Source: Asterochloris sp. CNOR1
Lineage: Eukaryota; Chlorophyta; Trebouxiophyceae; Trebouxiales; Trebouxiaceae
Direction: 5' to 3'
Length of the DNA stretch: 64,000 nucleotides
NCBI GenBank assembly: GCA_963969365.1
Contig: OZ017746.1
Span: 3,038,001 to 3,102,000, forward strand
Part shown: in pieces, positions 12,378 to 23,618 of the stretch
How the letters are laid out: every line of letters starts with the position of its first letter
Position numbering within the stretch: the first letter of the stretch is position 1
Position numbers and translations under genes: made by a program
Notes under the pieces: generated by a model
Database searches by the model: none
Seen by the model: the letters and a program-made list of their open reading frames with translations, nothing else
What the model was told of the DNA's origin: nothing

Positions 12378-15300
12378 ATGGCAGCCGGTCCGCCGGTTCG
12401 CGCGCCAGCTGCAATGGCAAAGGGTTGCTACAAGTGTGGCAAGGAGGTGAGGTTAGGCCTCCGTTGACCTGATTTCAAAGGAATGTGCGCTGACCTGTGT
12501 GGTGCACACTGCAGGGGCACTGGTCAAGGTATGCAGAGATTTGCTGCTGAAACTGTCCAAAATGCTTGCGCGAGGTCAGCATGCTGGCAGCATGTGCACT
12601 GATTATCCAGTGTGTCCTGCCATGCAGAGACTGCACGGTGCCGCAGTCTGAGTGGATCAAGCAGCCGCTGCAGGAAGCTGGCTCGGGGCATGCAGGTGGC
12701 ACAGCTGGGTGAGTTGCTGGCACAGCTGCAGATTGTTGCCCCACTGAAGGCTGCTTAGAGCAGCACTCTGGACTAGAGCCTCTCAGCCATCTGGCTGCAG
12801 AGCAGCAGCAGCCGATTCCGTGCCAGCTCAGCCCATCAAGAGAGGTCGCAAACGGCCGAAGCTCACCATTGATGACCTCAAGGTGCAGTGCAGGCTCCCT
12901 GGCTGCCGCCTTCCATGCCTGAGACGGAAGGCAGGCTTTCTTGGCCCTGCCTGTATTTACACATTTTGAGCAAGCTGCCCTGCCTGCCTCTGTTCACACA
13001 GCACTCAAGCAGGCTGCCTGGTGGCTGCTGCCTCTCACAGCAATATTGTAGAGCGGGGGCAAGCCATTCTCTGTCATGTTTGGTACTGCTAAGAGCTTGC
13101 ACTCTGACTGCTCGCTGCAGTGCGGGCAACACCAGCACCAGATTAACACCCTCACCCGGATTTGCCTGCAGAAAGAGAACGGGCTGCCCGAAGTATTCTC
13201 AACCTTCCCGGGTACTTTCAGAAGAGGGTGCTGCGGCAAGGGTCACGAGGTACGCAATCAGTGCTCAACACCCCTTCCAAGCTGCAGCGCAGACCACGTG
13301 TCTTCGCACAGGCTCCCTAGCCGTGTGTAAGCTACAGTGCAGCCTGCCATGAGCATGACTCCATGTGTATCGTTTATGCACTCATTCATGGTCTGATGCT
13401 GGGGGTGCTGCAGTATGCCACAGGGAGCTCTCAGCCTGCATTACTGGCACGCAAGGCACTGCAAAGAGACCTGCCAGAGCATAGGCCAAAAAGGCCAGCT
13501 GGCAAGCAGGGCATATGTTGCATGACGTTGCTTTTGGGGTGGCTGAGGCATGCACAAGCTGAGGCATGCACAAGGAGCTCCCAGCTCATTGTTGCATGTG
13601 CAGGGCTTGGAATCACAAGTGCTGGGTGATGCAGGCCAGCGACCTGGAGCGGCTGCTGTCAATGTATGCCCGCTGGCAGCAGCGCATCTTCAACCATGGC
13701 ACATTTGACATCTTCCTGGAGGCGCTGGAGAAGATTGGGTCCACCAACCAGCTCAAGGTGCCATGTGCTTTGCCTTGCAGTCGCTGCTATTGGCAGCTTC
13801 ACAGCCAGAGGCTCTGCCCTGCTGCTGCTGCGAGAGGGTTGCAGCATTGGCCCATCGGCGTTGCCCTGCTGCTGCTGACTCCTCCCAGTCCAGACTGTCT
13901 GCACAACTGGCTTGTGGTGCAAGTGCAGCACTGCTGCTGTGGGGCTCTTGCAGGTCAAGCTGCACTGAGGAGGTGTGTCTTTTGGCCCAGCTGCTCTTAG
14001 CACCCCAGTGGCCTGACTGCCCCAAGGATCTTGATCTGCAGACTGGATGCACTCCTGATTGCACCGCCATGCTGGCGTTTTATGTGTTTGTTAGCACAGG
14101 CATGCTGGGCAAGTGTCCTTGCCAGTCAATGCCATACTGCTCACCGCCTGATGCAGCAGCTTCAGAGGCGGCGTGGCACAACAGCTGCCTACACTGTGCA
14201 GGTGGAGCTCAGGGAGCTGCGCCAGGGGATCCTGCAAGATCTTAAGAAGGCTGACCCGGTACGACTAGCATCCCAACCAAGCGCCATAGCTCAAGCCATG
14301 CCCCAGGCCATGCACTGCAGCGCGGATGATCCAGGCATCAGGCATCAAGACGCGCTATGCTGCTTCATCGGTGTGCCTGAGTTGCTCCTGTCAAAGCAAT
14401 CTGCAGACCAGCCTGCACTCTGGGGGGCTAGCTGGCTGGCAGCCCCCAGACGAGGCAGCCCCTGCAGCTGAGCCTGGGCCCTCATGTAGTGGCAGCTCCA
14501 AGCCAAGGCAGGGCCCATGCTGGTGGGCTCAATGACGCTGGACACGTTACAGCATGAAACGTGTCTGTGACTGCAGGAAGAGGCGCCTGCAGGGTGGATG
14601 GGCATGGGTGCAACAGCAGGGAACCCTGCAGAGGCACCTGGGCAGGGTGGCGACACCGTTGAGGATTGGAGCATTGACAGCATGCACCAGCAGCAGGAAA
14701 GACTGCATCCCTGCAGAGCATCCCAGCGGCTGCGCCTGGTCTCTGGCAGGCAGGGCTGCACACCTGCTGGGCATCACTGCATGCCTGTCTGATCTGCTCG
14801 CCAGCAGGACAACGCATGCTGCCTGTAGGAGTGGCTGGCTGGGATGCTGATGCAGGATCTGCTGTCCTCAGCCCCTAAGGCGCTGCCTGGCTGCCTGTGG
14901 TGCCCTGTGTTTGCTGGGCAGGCTCGAGGTACCGAATTGTAGACAAGCTAGAGGAATAGTACTACCTCTCTGCTGGAGCACGTGATGCAATGGTATCACC
15001 AACAAGGCTGGCGCACCGAAGTGGCAGTTAGGCAGAGAATGTGCTGTGGCCACCATCATTCCTGGGGTGAAGTGGTGCTGCGTGACCATGCAGAGTGCGC
15101 AGTTGCAGTGCCTGTATGTATCACCTGCTGGTCCTGGCATTCCTGCAGGCAAGTCCCCAGCAGCGCTCAGCAGAGGAGCAGGCCAGGCTTGATGAAGAAG
15201 AGGCTGCAATCGAGGCAGCTGAGCAACAGATGGAGGCTGCCAGGCTGGCCAGACAGCAGGCACGCACTGCAGGCCAGCCAGCTGAGCGGACAGCAGAGGA

Positions 15301-15778
15301 GCAGGCCAGGCTTGATGAAGAAGAGGCTGCAATCGAGGCAGCTGAGCAACAGATGGAGGCTGCCAGGCTGGCCAGACAGCAGGCACGCACTGCAGGCCAG
15401 CCAGCTGAGCGGACAGCAGAGGAGCAGGCCAGGCTTGATGAAGAAGAGGCTGCAATCGAGGCAGCTGAGCAACAGATGGAGGCTGCCAGGCTGGCCAGAC
15501 AGCAGGCACGCAATGCAGGCCAGCCAGCTGAGCGGACAGCAGAGAAGCAGGCCAGGCTTGATGAAGAAGAGGCTTCAATCGAGGCAGCTGAGCAACAGAT
15601 GGAGGCCGCCAGGCTGGCAAGAGAGCCGGCAGCCAATGCTGGCCAGCCAGCTGAGCGCCCAGCAGACGCGCAAGCCAGGCTAGATGAGGAGGAGGCTGCC
15701 GTTGAGGCAGCTGAGCAACAGATGGAGGCTGTCGACGGAGCAGGTCAAAGCGCAGACAGCCAAGCCCCCTGCTGGTGA
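12378..15778 (+). CDS. TIPIN: TIPIN/Swi3/Csm3 replication-fork protection protein with CCHC zinc knuckle and repeat tail
   Basis: TIPIN partners TIMELESS at replication forks and supports checkpoint signalling. Exon 1 (12378-12447) starts a CCHC zinc knuckle (CYKCGKE) completed by the next exons (GHWSR, then DCTVP near 12630). KRGRKRPKLTIDDLK (about 12828-12881) leads into the Swi3 domain: ENGLPEVFSTFPGTF and GKGHE (about 13172-13248), then DLERLLSMYARWQQRIFNHG and a helical segment to about 13755, then ELRELRQGILQDLKKADP (about 14203-14262). A zinc knuckle before Swi3 matches the plant form of TIPIN. A further exon (about 14574) carries GDTVEDWSIDSMHQQQ. The last exon (15149-15778) encodes five tandem acidic/alanine-rich repeats not known from TIPIN, so its membership is less sure. 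A second in-frame ATG lies at 12414. Confidence 0.82.
15170..15740 (+). repeat. 123-bp coding minisatellite, five copies
   Basis: Copies start at 15170, 15293, 15416, 15539 and 15662 and encode a 41-residue unit beginning AEEQARLDEEEAAIEAAEQQ. Copies 1 and 2 are identical base for base, copy 3 differs by one base (Thr to Asn), copy 4 by several, and copy 5 is the most changed and breaks off. The unit is a multiple of three and predicts a long charged alpha-helix. Divergence rises toward the 3' end, suggesting recent expansion from the 5' side. Confidence 0.95.
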
Positions 15779-16238
15779 GCGTCAGCCAGCTGGCTAATGA
15801 CAGACATGAAGGCTGGGTTGAGCTTCACTGCTCGATGCTCACACTGCCTGGTCTTTGCTGCAGGTGACTATGCAGGCTGCTCTCCAGACGGCATGTAGCA
15901 GGATGCTGCAAGGCCTGCCAACACAGAGGCCCAGCCAGCTGCAATCAGTCACAGCTCACCAAACATGTCCGTCTAGAGTGCCGAGCATAGGCACCGCACA
16001 CTGTCCATTTCCTCATGTGTTACAAAGTTTACATGCTGCAACATTTTACCTGGTCAGAATTGGAAGGGCAGGCACACAGCCCACAACTAACCATGAGGTC
16101 AGCGTGGATGATCTCCAGAAAGTTGTGGACAGAGCTGGGGGATCAGCAGTGCATTGAGCCCCACAACGACCAGGTCGCCTGGCAGCAAAACTTCAATAGC
16201 AGACTAGAACAACACAGAAGTTTGAGCACTGAGAACCC
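15779..16238. other. Gap between TIPIN and the next plus-strand gene
   Basis: About 460 bp without a gene I can support. It may hold the TIPIN 3' UTR and the first exon(s) of the following gene. Short open pieces such as EVSVDDLQKVVDRAGG (about 16095) could be coding but lack corroboration. Confidence 0.4.
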
Positions 16239-17455
16239 CCATGGCTTGGTTCCCAGCCGGCCTTGATCACTACATTGCAGGTTTGTCGCTGTGTTGTACA
16301 CACCTAACCGGCAGGCTGGTCCAACCGTTGAACGGACATCGAAATTCACACAGCTGCCGGCATGGTTGCAGGTCAGGGGCCCCACACACCACGGTACAAG
16401 GTGAGCCAGCTGGCGTGAGGCCTGTGATGCTGGCAATGATGTATTGAGGCTGCAGGCTGTTCATTGCAGGTGCCTGAATTCACTTTTGGCCACTTTGACA
16501 GTCCCCTCAGCAGCCCCAGAGGACCTAAGCAGGTAGCGCCAGCCGGTGTCTGGGATCACAACTGCTCCCTGTGCACCTAGAGGAAGAAGCGGGGCCTCCC
16601 CCTGCATCTGTTCCATGAATGCTGCAGGAGTCCTGGTCAGCAGAGCGCCCTGGCATACAGCAGGAGCTGAAAGATGTCAAGTGGTGGGAGCCTGGCACAC
16701 AGCCCACCCTCAATCAGATCAGGAACCGGGACATCGAGCACTTCTGGGATGCAGCGCTGCATGATCCCCGCTGCTCCATCAAGGATGACCTCAACAGATC
16801 TGCTGCAAAGCACAACAGGTAGGCCACCTGCTGCCTGACTATGCACAACATGTTGGCAGCAGGCAAAGGCGGGACCAAGTGCATGTTGCGCGGGCCAACT
16901 GAGCGCAAGGCACTGTGCAGCATGCCCCATGAGGGTCTGCTCCATTCTGAGCCGGGTCGAAGTGCATGCCGCCGGTGACGTCTGGCAGGAAGTGCTGCTT
17001 GGAGATTGCTTGGAGCAGCACGCATGCGGGCAAAGCAGTTGGGCAGAGGGGTCATGAGAAGCAAATTTTGCCTGTGTGCAGGAAAGTGGGCATCGGCAGC
17101 AATCTGAAACTGGGTGACAAGGGGCCCTTGGCCAGCATTACCAGCTACAGGACAGACTACTCAGGCAGCCTTGTAGCAGAATCTGCAGAGCCTGACGTCA
17201 GGCAGCGCAACCCTGCCAGCAAGACAGTGAGCAGTGTCTTCAGCTTCTGCTGATGCCTGGGCAGCATTGCCAGCCCTTGCCAGCTGTGTGCCTGAACGGC
17301 CCTGGGCCACAAGCCTGATGCACTGCACTCAGCTCCCAGGGAAAAGCTCTGCAAAGATGACTTGGGTGCGTGCAGTACACGGAGAGCAAGAAAGAGGCTG
17401 CCCGCAACAAGCGGGTTGGGCAGGTCAGCAACTTGCAGATCTCAGACTTCTGGTG
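16239..17455 (+). CDS. Unidentified small multi-exon protein, possibly ciliary
   Basis: I do not recognise the family. Four to five exons with clean borders are visible: LYTPNRQAGPTVERTSKF then QLPAWLQVRG (about 16283-16401), VPEFTFGHFDSPLSSPRG (about 16470-16533), a core exon with DVKWWEPGTQPTLNQIRNRD (16624-16819), SITSYRTDYSGSLVAE (17080-17226) and a last exon ESKKEAARNKRVGQVSNLQI (17375-17455, stop TGA). The first exon and start are unsure; 16239 is the ATG nearest the first good exon. Short, proline- and tyrosine-rich motifs such as TSYRTDY and the K/R-rich end resemble small microtubule-inner proteins of cilia, but this is an impression, not an identification. The gene converges on V-ATPase H with 161 bp between stops. 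Confidence 0.55.
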
Positions 17456-17616
17456 ATCAAAATATGCCCCTTGCTTCCAGCCAGCATCGCTTGTGTCTAA
17501 TTTTGCCCACCAGCACTGCCCCACAAATGCTTCACCACCAGCGACATGGTCCTTGAAAGCTTACACAAAGGCTGTCTGCAACTGCGAGAAAAATTTGTGC
17601 TGTCTGGCCTTTCACC

Positions 17617-20600
17617 TCAAGATTTGCTGAGAAATTCAAGTTTGTCCTTTGCCAGCATGATTTTCTGAACACATAGCAGGGCTTGCTTCTGCACCTCGGG
17701 ATCGGGGTGCATCATCAATCGCATCACCAGCTCCTTCCCTCTGAACTCTGTATCGCACACTACAGTGCATCAGTGGGTCATGGCATCCAGAGAGCAAGGC
17801 CAGAGGCAGCTAAAGGGAAAGCATGCACACCACAGCTGCATGAGTTCATAATGCAGCATGTTCTGGACACACAGGGAATGAAACATCAGGTTGACATGGC
17901 CTGCAGTAGGCACACCCAGCACAGATCACAGTTGACAGCACCCCAAAGCACAAGCAGAAGGAGCCAGGCTGCAATGCTGACTAAGCCCCCGATGTGCCAC
18001 AGGAGGGGCTGTGGGCTTTCATCACACCCAGCTGCAGCAAGAGCTTGCCTTCAACTGTGTTAGGGAGGGTGCTTGCCAATGCACAAAGCAATGTGATATC
18101 CGGCAACACCACTGACACTTACTTGTCACGGGAAGTAGTGACAGAAAACGAGGAGGCAGAAAGCAGCTGCAACTCATGCTGGTGTCCCCAACCTTCACCT
18201 TGGCTCCTTTCAATTTCACCTTTGGTGATGGCTCATCTGACCCTGCTATGGGCCCAGAACAGGCCAGCATTCTCGCATACAGCCCCACCTGTGACAATGG
18301 CTCGCCCAGTGACTGACGCCAAAAAGGTCAAAGATGTTCATGAGCGGCTGCCGGCCTTGCTGGGGCCACGAGCATTGCTGCCACTCAGCCTGAGCCCCAG
18401 CTGTGACAGGGCCTTGCTCCTCTAGGTGGCAGGGAGGCCCCAGCAGCTGCCAGGCCCCCACCCCCCCCCCCGGCCCCCCGACTCATGCCAAATGCCCCAA
18501 TCCTGCCACTTTCACCATTCCAGAGGTCTTGACAACTGATGCATGCTTTGAGACCACTCAACCTGAAGCCCACCTGTGACGATGGCCCGCCCCGACTCGT
18601 GGTATGTTATGAACTGGCCCATGTCATGGCAGCCCACTGCCAGGGTGCGCGTCTCCCGGCTGGCCTCCAGCAGCTTGAGCAGCACCCTCAAGATCTGGAA
18701 CTCCTTCTCCTCAAATTTGGCCACATTCTCCTTCCAGAACTGCAGCCAGAGATGGCAACCAGCGACGGTCAGGGCCAGCAGAACAGCGCTTGTCAGTAGG
18801 AGTGACCAGATATGCAGGCTGCACAGCTTTGACGCCCACTCCTCAGCACTGCTACAGGTGGTGCTATGGCGTCAGAGTGAGGTGAGCATGCTAGATTCAG
18901 GGCTGGTGGCATTCAGAGCAGCTCTTGCAGCGATGGTCCAACCAGCTGAAGTTGTGCATGGGCGCCAACACCCTGACAGGGCCTCCCTGGGGAGTATGAC
19001 AGCCATGCCTAGCTGGGTGCACAATTGTTCTGCTGCCATGCTGGACGCCTGATGGTGGATGCAGCAGACATGCAATGCACACAGCTGAGGCCTTGCACAG
19101 CAATGTAATGGAGCCCTGACCTGCTGGGAGGTGTGCATGGGTGTCCAGTCCAGGCTGCCGCTGAGCACCTCCTTCTTGTACTTCTCAAAGCTGCTCAGAA
19201 GCTGTATGTTGGCCGTCAACTGCTCTTGGAGCCACTCAAGGGCACTTGTGACATCCTCGTCGTCCCACTTCTGCAGCAGTGCCCATTCACCGCTTCGCTG
19301 CAGCTCAGTTTGATGCCTGACAGGCCCCTGTCCAGAGGCCAGACACCTTCAGCCTGACTGACAGCTGCCCTGCAGCACCTGGCAGGCAGTTGCCCCACAC
19401 AGACAGCACAGGCCCAGGTGTGGGTGGGGGGTGCAGCGCAGGCTGCATCTGTGCAGTGTATCAGCTGATGGCTGAGACTGCACCGACGAAGCATTTGGGG
19501 AGACAGAGCCCTGGATGAGGCTGCACGGCAATGTGTCGGCCATCTCGGCCCAGGGGTGGTCACGGAAGAGCCCCTTTCCCACCTGGGTAGAGCGCTGCTG
19601 CACCACCTTGGGCAGGCCAGCCTCCACCATGTCTGGCCCCAGCTGCAGCTTCTCATCCGCCAGCAGATTTTTCAGGGCTAGCACTGCCACACGAACCACC
19701 TGCAGGCACAGTGGCATGCCCAGCTCTGATGTTGACATGTCGACATTCAGGGACAGAAGGCCTATGCGCACCACCAGGCACGGGTGCTGGAATGCCCAAT
19801 CGACAGTGAAGGAAAGGCCAACATGGTAGAGCGCCCATCTCTGATGACAGGCAGGCTGCTGTTGATGGGCTGCCGTCTGACGCACACATGCTATGGGAGC
19901 ACGCAGCAGCTGCAGCAGGCAGGCACACAGCAGCAGAACCATCCCCCGGGGCAGATGGGCATCAAGCCGCAGTGCATACTTCAGGTCAGCACAAAATGCA
20001 CAGTGGGTTACTCCATGCTGCACAGATGACAGCCAAAGGCTCGGCAGGTGGCAGGACTGGCAGGCATGCATGTTGATTGCGACGCAGTGATAACAGCTTA
20101 CCTGGTACACAGCCTACCCTGATGCACAGCACACCTTGAGCATAGCATCTTCCTGAGCACCAGGTGACACTTGTTGCTGAGCCACGACAGACAGAAAGCA
20201 GGCCAGACCACCGTGAACTTTGCTGGCAGGCGCACCTTCTCCTTCTGTGCCGACCGTGCCATCTCGACAAGCCCCTGCACGATGCCTGAGCTCCCCATGA
20301 CGCCAGCCGCCTCTGGCAGGAAGGTCAGCTGCCACACACACAGCCCAGCCTCGTACAGCAGCTGCTGGTTGCTGGGGCCCGACTGGCTGGACTGGCGCAG
20401 CAGGGGGGCCAGCAGCTGCACGCCGGCACTCTTCTGGAAGAGCAGGCGTACCTTTCGGTCGCGCAGCAGACGGGCCAAAGCGCTGATGGCTGTAACCACA
20501 CTGCGGGACGGGTGGGACGGCCGCCTGCAGGATGGTGCACACACCATCCTCAGCTTCTGGGGCAACAGCTGACGCAACATAGAGCCGCAGAAGAGTTGCA

Positions 20601-22494
20601 TGCCTGCACTGTCTTTCAAAAGCGGCATCTTAAGTGCCGCAAGGCAAAGATAGCCCACCAAGGCTGCAAGCAGAACCAGCACACAAGGACTCCAGCAGGT
20701 TCCCAGGTAGCACTGCAGTCAAGCTGCTCTGGCTTTGCTGCTCTGGCTGCATATCCAGGTGACGTGCAACTGGTCTTCATTGGAAGCTGTGAGGCCACCT
20801 TGTCAAGCTGAGGGTATCACCGTGGGCTGTGCGTCACACTGTGCCGAACTGCATCATGAACTTCCATGAGGACGCTGCCGGTCACCCAGCAACCACATGC
20901 TCGCACCTGATAGCCCTGCTCGCCTCCCCTGTCCAGATCAGGTGTGAATGCCTGCCCACCTGAGCTGGGAGGACAGCCAATCCACAAAGGTGGTCACAAC
21001 GTGGTCCACATTGTCCTGCCCCTGCCCCGTGTTCCCGTTTTGCGCTGTCCCGTCATCGCTGGGGCGACTCTCCAAAATGGCCACCAGCAGCATGCATGCC
21101 TTCTCCTGGGTGAACCAGTCTGTCCGCTGCAGCAGCCTGCACTGAGACCCATGGCTGGTGTGAGACATGTGGCTGCATGTGCAGCCTTTGAGATGCATGC
21201 CGTCTTCATGGGTGCACCAGGCTGCTCGCTGCAGCAGCCTGCACAGGGACTCAAGGGCTTTACGTGCATGGCTTGTGGTACTGCTGGCTTTGAGCAAGCT
21301 GAAGCAAGTGCCTGGTATGACACTGCTGGCTTGGAGCAATGCTGAGTGGTGTGACACTGCTGACCATCAGCAAAGGTCAAGGCAGTGCATGGTGTGACTG
21401 CAAGGCAAAGGCGAGGTGAAAGGGTGGAGCATTTATTGGCGCTTGCAGCTGCAGTAGTTCACTTGACTGCTGGTAAGGATGGGTGGCCAAGTGGCCTTTT
21501 CAACGGAGGGTGGCCCCTTCTCCGCCTCTATGGGGTCCCTGCCCTGGACACCCCGACGTCAATGGCCTCAAGTTTGATGCAGCTGGCAACAGTACAGCTG
21601 TTGCAGCAATGCTCCTGGTCAGTGGCGGGAGCAGCTTGCATTCCCACTCGCAGCTGGGCAGCTGGTCAGTGGTGCAGACAGCTTGCCTGAGGAAGATAGC
21701 GTATGGATCCTGCTGGCTAGCCAGGTGCATGTCGCTGGGCTGGTGGAACAGGCGCGCTCTGTTGCTGTCCTCTGCAGGCCACCAACATCTGGTGAGTCTG
21801 ACGCAGTGCAGGCATTGTAGACCTGACAGTCAAGCACTTCCCAGGCACACCTTAAGGCAGACCCAGCATTGCATGCACAGGCACCTCCTATGACAGCGGC
21901 AATCCATGTATTGCCAGGAAGCAATTAGATGGCAAGGCAGGGAAGAGCCTAGCCTCACGTGAGCAAGCATTGCACTGCCAAAAGACTCACCTGCCAGCAT
22001 GTCATCTATCAGGGCAAGCATGTACTGCACAGCCTCCTCCTTAGTGACATTGCGCAAGACGGTAAGGAAGGCCTCGCAGTACGCTGGCCCATTCTGCATG
22101 TGCAGGACAGGAGTTGAACAGCGCTGCTGCAGTGCCAGTATGTGGGTTCCAGCAGTTGAAGAGGTGCAGGGGCTTGGAGCGCAAGCATTCGATCTCGCCC
22201 CACGCCACACCACAGTGCAGCAAACCTTCAGATGCTGCTGCAGTGCCTGTGCATACATTCCAGCTTTACAGGTGCATCAGGGGGAGCGTAAGCACACTGT
22301 AGGAGAGGAGGCCGCTCCAAGCACACTACCTCAAGCCTTACCTCCTCCAGAAGCTCCTCCTGTGTCTCTCTGCTGCGCTTGTCATATTTCCTGATAAGCT
22401 GCAGGTCCCTGTCCGATATCAGGCGGGCTGTGGTGTAGGTCTCCCAGGGCAGATCACGCCTCAGCACACTGGCGGTCTTTGGCTCCCCATCCAT
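17617..22494 (-). CDS. VMA13: V-type proton ATPase subunit H
   Basis: Subunit H is the armadillo/HEAT-repeat regulator that couples V1 to V0 and silences ATP hydrolysis in free V1. The start at 22494 gives [20 protein letters not shown], matching the family N-terminus, and KLISGT-like sequence follows as [18 protein letters not shown]. Later exons: [19 protein letters not shown] (about 21990-22095), [19 protein letters not shown] (21685-21778), [20 protein letters not shown] (about 20972-21130), [20 protein letters not shown] (about 20222-20540), [20 protein letters not shown] (about 19600-19750), [20 protein letters not shown] (about 19131-19225), [19 protein letters not shown] (about 18590-18740), and the C-terminal [20 protein letters not shown] ending [10 protein letters not shown] at 17617. 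A TGTAA polyadenylation word lies 52 bp past the stop (17561-17565, minus strand). Length and motif order look complete. Confidence 0.95.
18459..18481. repeat. C-rich homopolymer tract in a V-ATPase H intron
   Basis: A short run of mostly C (two C-blocks split by A and GG) sits in an intron. It has no obvious role and is a likely place for sequencing or length error. Confidence 0.7.
21105..21250 (-). repeat. Acceptor-edge duplication in V-ATPase H
   Basis: The exon start encoding [14 protein letters not shown] (about 21100-21145) has a second copy about 100 bp upstream in the intron (about 21205-21250) that would read [14 protein letters not shown] in the same frame. Both copies carry the shared word CGCTGCAGCAGCCTGCAC on the plus strand. 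Confidence 0.75.
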
Positions 22495-23618
22495 GCCTGT
22501 TCAGGCTCTGGCAGACTGATTGGCTCAGCCCCAGGCTTGTGGTGCTCAATGCCCTTGGCTGGAATCAATGCTTCAGGCGAATGCTGCCCTTGACTGGGTC
22601 ACAGGGCTAGAAGGACCTTCAGTCTGTCGATCTCAAGGAGCTGCCCTCGATGTCCCGACCTGCAGATGGTCTAGGGCACTTGATCGAAATGCCTATTCAG
22701 CTCCTGCTGAGTGTCAGGACTGTCCATTGCTGGCTCATATCAATTGATGCCAAATTGGCTTCTCTGATTGATTGATTGATTAAATTTAAAGTCCTTAGCC
22801 TCAATGCACGGGCAGAGGACTATGATCATTTCATCCTACCAATGAACTTTGCTGAAGGTGTAGGGGTACAAAAAGAAGCAGTACAGTCATATCAAGCAGG
22901 TCACTATACTTGGCTGGTAAAGAGGGAGCCGGCGCTCATGGCAGGCCTTAGCACTGTGCTGGGCTTCAACTCCACGTTGGACTGCTAGCTGAGGTTGCTG
23001 CCCGGAATGCAAACACCCTGGATCCTGTATGGCGCAGGGGGGGGCCCAGCCCCCCTGATTGGCCTGCCCTCTCAGCTTGTAGATTTCGCCGTCATGAGAG
23101 AGTAATGCTTGGGTATGACTGTGGCCAGCAGTCTTCCCCTTGCAGGGCACCAGGCTCCAAGGCGGCACACCCCAAGCAACAACTTAGCATGGGGACCTTG
23201 GGGGAAGACAATCATGTGATGAGACCAGCGCAGTGCTATGAGATTGGGGCTCTAACTAGCAGCTGGTGAACTGGGGATACACCACGGCACATAGAGGGGT
23301 CACCCAGGGTGTCTGTTCCTCATTTGGGCCCAGATGTGCCCCCAGTGATGCCCAGCACATTTGCGTGCTGGAGCAGTGCTGCCCTGATGTACGTGGCCAC
23401 TCGGCTTGGTGGTTGTTTAACCAGCGTTGTCTCTGCAACCAGAAACCCTCTGGGGCAATGCCAGCTGCTGACCTTGTGGGCAACTTGTTGCAGGCAGATC
23501 GTACGAGTCCAAAGCTGCCATCAGTTTGGAATCTGGCCAGCTGTGCAAGGCAAGCCACCTTTCGCGGACAACTTGCATTTCGCCTTGCAGTCTGTAGTTC
23601 ATCATCAGCAATCTTGGA
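22495..23618. promoter_or_regulatory. Divergent intergenic region, V-ATPase H / DHH phosphoesterase
   Basis: This 1.1-kb head-to-head region presumably holds both promoters. It contains an AT-richer patch at about 22765-22900, including the tetranucleotide run (ATTG)n at 22768-22781 followed by TTAAATTTAAA. A 70-codon plus-strand ORF at 22776 resembles nothing I know and is probably chance. Confidence 0.4.
22768..22781. repeat. ATTG tetranucleotide microsatellite
   Basis: About three and a half tandem ATTG units in the divergent intergenic region, next to TTAAATTTAAA. Confidence 0.8.

Noticed and set aside
14868-15636. Long minus-strand ORFs opposite the TIPIN repeat (250 and 171 codons)
   Set aside because: They are mirror readings of the 123-bp minisatellite; a repeat whose unit is a multiple of three keeps all frames open. 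Their Leu/Pro/Ala/Ser repeats lack independent support.
22776-22988. 70-codon plus-strand ORF beginning MIKFKVLSLNARAEDYDH
   Set aside because: It lies in the V-ATPase H/DHH divergent intergenic region, has no recognisable family and no neighbouring exons. Probably chance in an AT-richer patch.
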